Positions 8,162-16,100 of a DNA stretch of 38,584 nucleotides are shown one piece after another. The notes under the pieces are model-generated. The model worked only from the letters and a program-made list of their open reading frames with translations, did no database searches and was not told where the DNA came from. This DNA is from an uncultured Gemmatimonadota bacterium. Its GTDB lineage: Bacteria; Gemmatimonadota; Gemmatimonadetes; Longimicrobiales; Longimicrobiaceae. Where the stretch lies: the NCBI GenBank assembly GCA_902805735.1, contig CADCTW010000189.1, forward strand, positions 1 through 38,584, in the 5' to 3' direction. A program made the translations under genes and the position numbers. Positions within the stretch are counted from its first letter, which is position 1. Each line of letters starts with the position of its first letter.

Positions 8162-9682
8162 TCAGCTCTCGGGGCGCGGGAAAAGGACGTCGCCCGCGCC
8201 CGCCTGCCAGCCGCCCACCGCGAGCCCTTCCAGCTCGCCGAAGCGGGGAAGCTGTGCGCGACCGCTTCCCAGGCGCGCCCACAGCTCCTCCATCTTCACG
8301 GGCATGAAGGGGGAGAGCAGCGTGGCCGAGACCGCCAGCGCGCGCACCAGGGCGGCCAGGGCGGCGTGCAGCTCGGCCTCGCGGGCCGGGTCCTTGGCCA
8401 GCTTCCAGGGGGCCACGGCCTGCACGAAGCCGTTGGCGGCGGCCACCAGCCCCAGCGCGGCGGCGGCGCCCTCGTGCAGGAGGTGGGCCTCCATGGCGCG
8501 GCGGTAGGTGGCCAGCGCCTCGCTCACCTTGCCGTCGATCTCGGGGTGCGAAGCATCGGGCACCGCGCCGCCGCAGTACTTCTCCACCATGGAGAGGGTG
8601 CGGCTGGCCAGGTTCCCCAGCCCGTTCGCCAGCTCCGAGGTGTAGCGCTCCGTGAACCGCTCCCAGCTGAAGTTGCCGTCCGCGTCCCACGGCACCTCGC
8701 GCAGGAGGAAGAAGCGGAACGCATCCGGCCCGAAGCGGTCGATGGCGTCGCCCAGCTCCAGCCCGACGCCCGCGGACTTGCTGAAGCGCTCGCCGCCCAG
8801 CGTCACGAACCCGTGCCCCCACACCCGCTCGGGGATGGGCAGCCCGGCGCACTGCAGCATCGCCGGCCAGATGACGGCGTGCAGGCGCGTGATGTCCTTG
8901 CCCACCACGTGAAGCTGCGCCGGCCACCACGCCTGCCAGTCGCCGTCCGGGTAGCCCGTGTCGGTGAGGTAGTTGGGGAGCGCGTCGAACCACACCCACG
9001 TGCCCTGCTCCACACCGTCGGAGGTGGGGCGGGGGAAGGGGATGGCCCACGACAGGCGCGCGCGGGTCACTGAGATGTCTTCCAGCCCGCCGTCGATCAG
9101 CGCCAGGATCTCGTTGCGGCGCGACTCGGGCTGCAGGAACTCCGGGTGCGCGTCGAAGTGCGTGCGCAGGAACTCGCCGTAGCCGGAGAGGCGGAAGAAC
9201 CAGTTGCGCTCCTCCGTCCACTGCAGCTCTCGGGTGGGGTGCAGGACGCAGCGGCCGTCCTCGATCTCGTGGTCGCGCTTGAACAGCTCGCACCCCACGC
9301 AGTACCACCCCTCGTACGCCTTTTCGTAGAAGTCGCCCGGGTTGCGCTCCAGGCAGCGCTCGATCAGCGCCGCCACCCCGCGCTTGTGGTGCGCGTCGGT
9401 GGTGCGCACCCAGCGGTCGTTGGAGATGCACAGCCGCTCCCACATGGCGCGGAAGCGACCGGAAAGGCGGTCCACCAGCGCCTGCGGGTCCACCTCCTCG
9501 GCGGCGGCGGCCTGGGCCACCTTCTGCCCGTGCTCGTCCATCCCCATGCAGAAGCGCACTTCGTCGCCCAGCAGGCGGCGGAAGCGCGCGATGGTGTCGG
9601 CCCCGATCTTTTCGAAGGCGTGCCCCAGGTGGGGGTCGCCGTTGGCGTAGTCGATCGCGGTGGTGATGTAGAACCGGCTCAC
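8162..9682 (-). CDS. metG: Methionyl-tRNA synthetase
   Basis: Charges tRNA-Met in the cytoplasm. The 506-residue length fits the short bacterial form without the C-terminal dimerisation domain. The class I signature HLGH is at residues 18-21 and the KMSKS-type loop is FSKS at 300-303. A single zinc site is formed by Cys128, Cys131, Cys145 and His148 (CVGC, CVLH), resembling the Thermus-type knuckle. The anticodon-binding helices follow (MVEKYCGG to PFMPVKMEELW). The start is GTG at 9682, whose last two bases overlap the stop of ricT (GTGA), implying translational coupling. ricT-metG proximity is also seen in Bacillus. The 3' end meets the SDR gene across repeat A4. Confidence 0.96.
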   Translation of the reverse strand: MSRFYITTAIDYANGDPHLGHAFEKIGADTIARFRRLLGDEVRFCMGMDEHGQKVAQAAAAEEVDPQALVDRLSGRFRAMWERLCISNDRWVRTTDAHHKRGVAALIERCLERNPGDFYEKAYEGWYCVGCELFKRDHEIEDGRCVLHPTRELQWTEERNWFFRLSGYGEFLRTHFDAHPEFLQPESRRNEILALIDGGLEDISVTRARLSWAIPFPRPTSDGVEQGTWVWFDALPNYLTDTGYPDGDWQAWWPAQLHVVGKDITRLHAVIWPAMLQCAGLPIPERVWGHGFVTLGGERFSKSAGVGLELGDAIDRFGPDAFRFFLLREVPWDADGNFSWERFTERYTSELANGLGNLASRTLSMVEKYCGGAVPDASHPEIDGKVSEALATYRRAMEAHLLHEGAAAALGLVAAANGFVQAVAPWKLAKDPAREAELHAALAALVRALAVSATLLSPFMPVKMEELWARLGSGRAQLPRFGELEGLAVGGWQAGAGDVLFPRPES

Positions 9683-10644
9683 TCGGGTCTCTGCTCCGGC
9701 GCCTTGCGTGGACGGCGCGGCTGCCGCTGCTGCTGCGCCGGCGTGGGAAGGGGAAGGCTGGGCTCCGGCGCCGCCTCGCGCGTGGCGGCGGGCGCGGCCA
9801 CCGTCTCGGCCTTCAGGGTGTCCAGGTCCACCACGCGGCGCTGGCGGCTCTCGTCCTGCAGCGTCACCAGGTTGCGCCAGATGTCGATGGAAACCACCCG
9901 CTCCGCCCCCAGAGTGGTGCGGATCGTCTTCCCCTCGCGCGGAAAGCGCTTGCGGGCCGCCAGGTAGGCGTCGTGCTCGTACGTAAGGCAGCACATCAGC
10001 CGGCCGCAGGTGCCGGAGATCTGCTGCGGGTTCAGGGAAAGGCTCTGGTCCTTGGCGAGCTGCAGGGAGATGGGCTTGATCTCGCGCAGCCAGGTGGCGC
10101 AGCACAGCTCGCGCCCGCAGCGCCCCACCCCGCCGAGCTGCGCCGCCTCGTCGCGCACGCCGATCTGCTTCAGCTCGATGCGGGTGCGGAAGGTGCGCGC
10201 CAGGTCGCGGACGAGCTGCCGGAAGTCCACCCGGCGCTCGGCCGTGAAGTACACGGTGAGCTTGTTGCGGTCCCACTGCCACTCGGCGTCGCTCACCTTC
10301 ATGTGCAGCCCGTGCTGCTGCACCATCTCGCGGGTCGCCCGGCGGATGCGGTCCTCGTCGGCGCGCAGCTCGTACATCTGCGTGAGCTCGTCCGCGGTGG
10401 CCCGGCGCAGCACGGCGGCGGCCGGCTCGGACGAGCACTTGGCCCGCGCGGCGCCGCCCAGCGAGCGAACGCGGCCCAGGTCGCGCCCGCGCTCCACCTC
10501 CACCAGCACCCAGTCGCCCACGCGGAGCGACGGGTCGGCGGATGCGAAAAAGCCTTTCCTCATCCCCTTGAACGCCACTTCCACCAGGTGGGGGGTGTTC
10601 TCGGGAGACGGGAGGGGCTGGAATACCGGAAGCTCGAGACTCAC
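9679..10644 (-). CDS. ricT: PSP1-domain protein, RicT (YaaT) family
   Basis: A 321-residue PSP1 protein. In Bacillus, RicT works with RicA and RicF in an iron-sulfur-containing complex that affects RNase Y-dependent mRNA processing and sporulation; the role here is inferred only. The family core is clear: VEVAFKGMRKGFF near the N-terminus, YFTAERRVDFRQLVRDLA in the centre, and the conserved cysteine-rich pair GRCGRELCC and GTCGRLMCC. The C-terminal ~50 residues are a Pro/Gln/Arg-rich tail. The start is GTG at 10644, with GGAGAGG a few bases upstream. It follows accA by 72 bases and overlaps metG by 4 bases, so accA-ricT-metG may be one operon. A short GCCGGC hairpin sits in the accA-ricT gap. 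Confidence 0.93.
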   Translation of the reverse strand: MSLELPVFQPLPSPENTPHLVEVAFKGMRKGFFASADPSLRVGDWVLVEVERGRDLGRVRSLGGAARAKCSSEPAAAVLRRATADELTQMYELRADEDRIRRATREMVQQHGLHMKVSDAEWQWDRNKLTVYFTAERRVDFRQLVRDLARTFRTRIELKQIGVRDEAAQLGGVGRCGRELCCATWLREIKPISLQLAKDQSLSLNPQQISGTCGRLMCCLTYEHDAYLAARKRFPREGKTIRTTLGAERVVSIDIWRNLVTLQDESRQRRVVDLDTLKAETVAAPAATREAAPEPSLPLPTPAQQQRQPRRPRKAPEQRPE

Positions 10645-10716
10645 CGGACCCTCTCCAGATCTATGCGCACGCCGGCGGGGAGCCGGCGGGGCGGGTTGTG
10701 TCGTGCGGCGGCGGGG

Positions 10717-11688
10717 TCAGCGGCCCTGGACGGTCCGCCACTCCCCCATCGCCATGTACTTCTTCCAGCGGGCGGCGCGCAGCGCCTCCACCGGCATCTC
10801 GCGCAGCTCGCCCAGGTGGCGCAGCAGCACGTCCTTGAGCGACTGGGCCGTGGTCTCCCAGTCCGAGTGGGCCCCGCCCGTGGGCTCGGGGATCACCTCG
10901 TCGATCACCTCCATCGACTTCAGGTCGCCGGCCGTCACCCGCATGGCCTCGGCGGCCTTGTCGCGCTCGGAGCCGCTCTTCCACAGGATGGCGGCGCACC
11001 CCTCGGGCGAGATCACCGAGTACACGCTGTTCTCCAGCATCAGCACCCGGTCCGCCACGCCGATGGCCAGCGCACCGCCCGATCCCCCCTCGCCGATGAC
11101 CGCGGCCACGGTGGGCACCCGGAGCCCCGCCATCTCGCGCAGGTTGCGGGCGATGGCCTCCGCCTGGCCCCGCTCTTCGGCGCCGATGCCGGGGTACGCC
11201 CCCGGGGTGTCGATGAGGGTGACGACCGGACGGCGGAACTTCTCAGCTAATTTCATCAAACGTAACGCTTTACGGTAGCCCTCCGGGTGAGGCATGCCGA
11301 AATTGCGCAGGAGGTTCTCCTTCATGTCCCGGCCCTTCTGCTGGCCGATGACCATGACGGGCTCCCCTTCCAGCCGCGCCCAGCCGCCCACGATGGAGGC
11401 GTCGTCGCGGAACATGCGGTCGCCCGCCAGCTCGATGAAGTCGCTGAAGACGAGCTGCAGGTAGTCCAGCGTATAGGGCCGGCGGGGGTGCCGCGCCACC
11501 TGCACCCGCTCGATGGGCGACAGGTTGCGAAAGGTGTCGGTCTTGAGGTCGTGCAGCTTGCGCTCCAGGGAGCGCAGCTCGCTGGTCACGTCCAGCCCGC
11601 GCTCGCGGGCCAGCGTGCGCAGGTGGCCGATCTGGTCCTCGACCTCGGCGATCGCGCGCTCGAAATCCAGGTGGGCTACTGTTGCCAT
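10717..11688 (-). CDS. accA: Acetyl-CoA carboxylase carboxyltransferase subunit alpha
   Basis: Half of the carboxyltransferase that moves CO2 from biotin to acetyl-CoA, the first committed step of fatty acid synthesis; it pairs with AccD, which is not in this window. The 323-residue length matches the family. The N-terminal helix LDFERAIAEVEDQI and the crotonase-fold core (DTPGAYPGIGAEERGQAEAIARNL, then GEGGSGGALAIGVADRV and ISPEGCAAILW) are diagnostic. The ATG at 11688 (MATVAHLDFE) is preferred over an in-frame ATG 23 codons upstream, because homologues begin here. The usual neighbour dnaE lies upstream on the same strand but is separated by a beta-helix gene and two repeats. Confidence 0.96.
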   Translation of the reverse strand: MATVAHLDFERAIAEVEDQIGHLRTLARERGLDVTSELRSLERKLHDLKTDTFRNLSPIERVQVARHPRRPYTLDYLQLVFSDFIELAGDRMFRDDASIVGGWARLEGEPVMVIGQQKGRDMKENLLRNFGMPHPEGYRKALRLMKLAEKFRRPVVTLIDTPGAYPGIGAEERGQAEAIARNLREMAGLRVPTVAAVIGEGGSGGALAIGVADRVLMLENSVYSVISPEGCAAILWKSGSERDKAAEAMRVTAGDLKSMEVIDEVIPEPTGGAHSDWETTAQSLKDVLLRHLGELREMPVEALRAARWKKYMAMGEWRTVQGR

Positions 11689-11767
11689 CGTCTCGTCGGT
11701 ATCACGGTTCTGGAGCAGGAGCAAAGCATATTCGCTGCTTTCAACCCCCCGCGTCAACTGCCTGGCC

Positions 11768-11823
11768 TCACACAGAGACGCGGAGGCACAGAGAAAAGTT
11801 CTTCTCTGTGCCTCCGCGTGAGC
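11768..11823. repeat. Palindromic repeat family A, copy A5
   Basis: Left arm 11768-11795, right arm starting at 11802, loop about AAGTTC. The left arm has ACGCGGAGGC where the family usually has ACACAGAGGC, and the right arm carries the matching GCCTCCGCG, a compensatory change. The right arm is about 10 bases short. It lies between accA and the 3' end of the beta-helix gene. Confidence 0.85.
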
Positions 11824-11836
11824 CCCGCCGTCTACA

Positions 11837-12949
11837 TCACGGGAACTGGTGGTTGCCCTGGATGACGAGGGTCGAGATCGACTCCAGCCCCTGGTGCACC
11901 GACTGGCCCGGGCGCGTCGTCACGTGGTTTCCCTGGATGACGTAGCCCGAGTGGCCGGTGCCGTTCACCCGGATGGCGGTGGGCGTCTGGATGCGGTTGC
12001 CGGAGATCACCACGCCGCCCGTGCCGTCGCCCAGGATCTCGATGGCCCGCCCGAGGCCGTGGTGCTCATTGTTGGCGCCCCAGCCGAAGTAGTTGCCCGA
12101 GATCTGCGCGCCCTGCGGCCGGATGCGCAGCCAGGCGCCGTAGTCCGTGCTGATGGAGTCGTTCACCACGTCGCCCACGTCGCCGTGCCAGTTCCCCTCG
12201 TAGGTGAGGCCGAAGCAGTACGCCCCCTCGGTCATCTCCACCGCCCCGGCGTCGCGCTGCACCGCGGTGGAGCTGATCGGCCGCGTGAGGTGCTCGAACG
12301 TGCACGCCACGATCGCCCACCCCTGCCCGGGGTTCACGATGGGCCGCTGCTGCGTCCCCTCGAACGAGCAGCGCTGGATGAGCACGGCGTTGCACTGGCC
12401 ATGGTTGGTCCCGCTGGGCACGGAGCCGGTGATGGCCCGGGCCGCGGCACGGAACACGGAGTCGCGGAAGGTCAGGTTGATGGACCGGTTGCCGTCGAAC
12501 AGCACCACCGAGGCCGACGAGGGGCCTTCGAACGCGCAGGAATCGAACACCAGGTCGCGCGCGTCCCGTGCCACCGTCGTCCCGTGCCCCGCCTTCACCA
12601 GCGTGCCGCTGAATGCCGCCGTGTAGCGCAGGCGCAGCCGCTGGAAGGTGATGCCCTGCGCCGAGCCCAGGCTGATGGCCACGGCGCCACTCCCGTCGTA
12701 GACCAGCTCCGAGTCGTCCCGCGGGATGCCGTCGCCCCGCTGCGGCGCCGCGGCGCTCCCCGCCTCGCCCACCAGGTGCACGTTGCGCCCGTCCGCCACC
12801 GACAGGGGTGCCGTGTACCGGTAGCGGCCCCTGGGGAAGAGCACGGTGTCTCCCCCCGCGCTGATGGCCTGGTTGATCGCCTGCTGAATGATCGGCCCGT
12901 CGTTCGCCACCCCGTCCCCTACCGCACCCAGCGTCTTCACGTTGATCAT
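11837..12949 (-). CDS. Right-handed beta-helix protein (pectate lyase_3-like)
   Basis: A 370-residue protein. The start MINVKTLGAVGDGVANDGPIIQQAI is the characteristic opening of pectate lyase_3/GH28-like beta-helix proteins (DFGAVGDGVxDDTxAIQ). The rest is a series of short strands with Asn ladders (LVFDSCAFEG, VLIQRCSFEG, QISGNYFGWG, VVISGNRI, YVIQGNHV), as in parallel beta-helices. No signal peptide is seen. Substrate and activity cannot be read from the sequence; phage tail-spike, surface or polysaccharide-modifying roles are alternatives. The ATG at 12949 has AGGAGA upstream. The upstream ~100 bases are unusually AT-rich and probably hold the promoter. The gene is bracketed by repeats A5 and A6 and separates dnaE from accA, suggesting insertion. 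Confidence 0.75.
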   Translation of the reverse strand: MINVKTLGAVGDGVANDGPIIQQAINQAISAGGDTVLFPRGRYRYTAPLSVADGRNVHLVGEAGSAAAPQRGDGIPRDDSELVYDGSGAVAISLGSAQGITFQRLRLRYTAAFSGTLVKAGHGTTVARDARDLVFDSCAFEGPSSASVVLFDGNRSINLTFRDSVFRAAARAITGSVPSGTNHGQCNAVLIQRCSFEGTQQRPIVNPGQGWAIVACTFEHLTRPISSTAVQRDAGAVEMTEGAYCFGLTYEGNWHGDVGDVVNDSISTDYGAWLRIRPQGAQISGNYFGWGANNEHHGLGRAIEILGDGTGGVVISGNRIQTPTAIRVNGTGHSGYVIQGNHVTTRPGQSVHQGLESISTLVIQGNHQFP

Positions 12950-13056
12950 CAGCTGCTCTCCTGAATCGTTGTGAATGCTACCCGCGCATCCACAATACCA
13001 CCGAACAAGAACCGAAGAAAGGGCAAAAGTGTAAATATTCGTTAAAGATGTTACGG

Positions 13057-13116
13057 CACACAGAGACACAGAGGCACAGAGAAAAGTTCATCTCTGTGCC
13101 TCTGTGTCTCTGTGTG
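13057..13116. repeat. Palindromic repeat family A, copy A6
   Basis: Perfect 26-bp arms (13057-13082 and 13091-13116) around the 8-base loop AAAGTTCA. It lies 11 bases beyond the dnaE stop, between dnaE and the promoter region of the beta-helix gene. Confidence 0.9.
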
Positions 13117-13127
13117 AGCCTTCTCTT

Positions 13128-16100
13128 CTAGTTGCCGCGCTTCTTCCAGGGCTCGTCGCGCTGCGGCACCGGGGTGGGGGGCGGCGCGTCGCGCAGCAGG
13201 CGCACGCGGTCGTCGCCCAGGGCGGCGCGCAGCTCGGCCAGCAGCGCGTCGTGCGGGCTCACGCGCAGCGTGCGGGAGCGGAGGCGCGTGGCCTCCTCGT
13301 CGCCGCTCTTCCACAGCACCGTCACGGGGCCGGGGCCCGCGTGCTCCGCCATCAGGCGCCTGGCCTCGGCCACCGCGGCCGCGTCCGGGCCGCCGGCGCC
13401 CAGCTCGATGCAGATCCCCACCTCGCCGCTCTCGCGCACCCCGTCCAGGGGGATGGCGCCGTCCAGGAAAAGGGGCGGGTCCTCGTCGTCGCGCTCGCGG
13501 TTGCTCACGGCGCCGCGGATCACCACGGCGGCGTCCTGCTGCAGCACGTGCTTGTACTTTGCCCACGACTCGCCGAACGCCAGCACCGTGGCCGTGCCGT
13601 GGAAGTCTTCCACGGTGATGCGCCCCCACTCCGAGCCGTCCTTTTTCGACACCTGGCGGGCCGCCTCGGTGACCACGCACGCCAGCTCCACCTTCATGTC
13701 CTTCATGGACTTGAGGCTGGAGGTGGTGACGCCGCGCGCCTCGAACAGGGCCACGTCCTCGCGGTAGCGGTTCAGCGGGTGGCCGGAGATGAAGAAGCCC
13801 AGGATCTCCTTCTCCCGCGTGAGCCGCTCGCTCTCCGTCCACTTCTCCACGGCGGGGAGCACCGGGGCCTGCACCAGCGTGGCCGTGCCCCCCTCGCCGC
13901 CCCCCATCAGCACGTCGAACAGGTTGTCCTGCGCGCTGTCCCGCTCCTTCTGGATCATCTGCGCCGTGGCGAAGGCCGAGTCCAGCCCCGCCAGGAGCTG
14001 CGCCCGCTCGCCCTGCGCCGCGAAGCCGTCCAGCGCGCCTGCGCAGATCAGCGCCTCCAGCACGCGCTTGTTGCATAGCCGCAGGTCGATGCGGCAGAGC
14101 AGGTCGAACATGTTCTTGAAGGGCCCCTCCGCCTCGCGCGCGGCCAGGATGGAGCGCACGGCGCCTTCGCCCACGCCGCGGATGGCGCCCAGCCCGAAGC
14201 GGATGTGCCCCACCCCCTCGCTGACCACCGTGAACTTCCAGTTGGACTCGTTCACGTGAGGCGGCAGCACCTCGATCCCCTCGCGGCCCACGCGGGGAAT
14301 GTACTTCCCCATCTCGCGGCACTGCTGGATGTACGCCACCACGTCGTCGATCTTGTCCACCACCGACGACATCAGCGCCGCCATGAACTCGGCCGGGTAG
14401 TGGCACTTCAGCCACGCCGTCTGGTACGCCAGCAGCCCGTACGCTGCCGAGTGGCTGTTGTGGACGATGATGTCGTTCGCCACGAAGTTGTGCGTGACCG
14501 GCACCTCCAGGTCGTACGTCTGCTTCTCGCCCACGTATTCGATGGATTCCACGCGGTCCCACAGCACGTCGCTCGCGGCGTAGCGGCGCAGCTCCGGGTC
14601 CTGGAAGTGCTCCGCGAGCTGGGCGATGGTCTGGCGCGTGAAGCCGATCTTCGCCGGGTTGGTGCCGGTGGGGTAGAAGTCGCGCGACGAGACGTCGGCG
14701 CCCGCCTCCACCTGCCTCCAGCTCTCCCCCGTGCGCTCCTTGGCCGCGCGGACCAGCGCCCGCACGCCCACCGGCGCCAGGTCCTTGGACGGTCCCGTGA
14801 CGGGCGCTTCCATCACCAGCCCCTCCACGGCCTCACGGCGCGCGGCGCTGAGGAAGCGCGCGCCCACCGTTTCAGCGAAGCGGCGCAGGTTCTCGTTGCC
14901 GGTGACGAACACCTGCCATCCCGGATACACCTTGCCGTTGTTGCGGAAGTTCACGTGGCGGATGCGACCCACGATCCCCAGCCGCAGCAGCAGGTGCTGA
15001 ACCTGCCCGGCGAGCCGCTTCGACGAGGTGGCGTAGTACAGGTTGCGGTCCGCGGTGTTGATGTGCCCGTCGCCCGCCCACATCCGGCTCAGCAGCAGCG
15101 CGATCTGGTCGCTGCGGAGGGTGAAGGCGTCCGCGGGAACCTCCTTCTGCGTCGCCTTCTTCCCCAGCATCCCCAGGCCGCGGGCCCACGCGAAGATTCC
15201 CGGCTCCATCGCGGGATCGACGCGGGCGGCATAGACGTACGTGGTGCCCTTGTTGACGCCGGAGGTGCATCGCACGTTCGGGAACCGCTCGGCCGCCGCC
15301 ACGTAGTCCGCGAGCTCCGCGGGGTCCTGGTTGTGGAAGTACACCGAGCTCGGATGGCACAGGTCGCCCTCCGCAAGCAGGTGCCCCAGCGCGATCACCT
15401 GGTGCTCCGGCCACTCGGCCGAGCCCTCCACCGGCAGCGCGCGCGGCACCGCCAGGTGCACGCCGGGCTTCAGCTCGCCGAGCTGCCGCCAGCCGTCGAA
15501 GGTGAGGAACGGGTGGTTGTCGGTCGCCTCGATCTCGCGGCCGCTCTCGGTGCGCAGGCGAAAGACGGGCTTCACCCCGTTGTCCATCACGTCCGCCACC
15601 GTGCCGTGCCCCAGCTTCAGGGCCTCCACGTCGCAGGTGGCGACGGCGCCCAGCGGCGCGCGGCGGTGGTACAGGTCTTCGATGCGCACCAGGCGCCCGG
15701 TGGCGGCGTCCAGGATCTCGGTGTCGCCGGGCAGGCACTTGTTGAAGCCGTACCTCCCGAACGCCTCGATCTGGTCGGCCAGGTCGCGGATCTGCTGGCG
15801 GTCGTGGCCCTTTTCCACGGCCTTGTCCACGAACTTGCCGAGCTCCTTCGCGATCAGCTCCGCGTCCTTTTTGCCCACCGCCTTGCGCAGCACGTCGGCT
15901 TCGGCCAGGGAGAGGCCGCCCAGGATCTGGGCGATACGCATCACCTGCTCCTGGTAGACGATCACGCCGTACGTGGGCTCCAGCACCTCGCTGAGCTCGG
16001 CGAAGGGGTACTTCACCTCCTCCTGCTTCAGCTTGCGGCGGATGTACACCAGGTCCATCCCCATGTCCAGCGGGCCGGGACGCACCAGGGCGTTGGCGGC

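Noticed and set aside
14457..15737. Independent homing endonuclease gene inserted in dnaE
   Set aside because: It is in frame with dnaE on both sides and has splicing motifs at both ends, so it is an intein.
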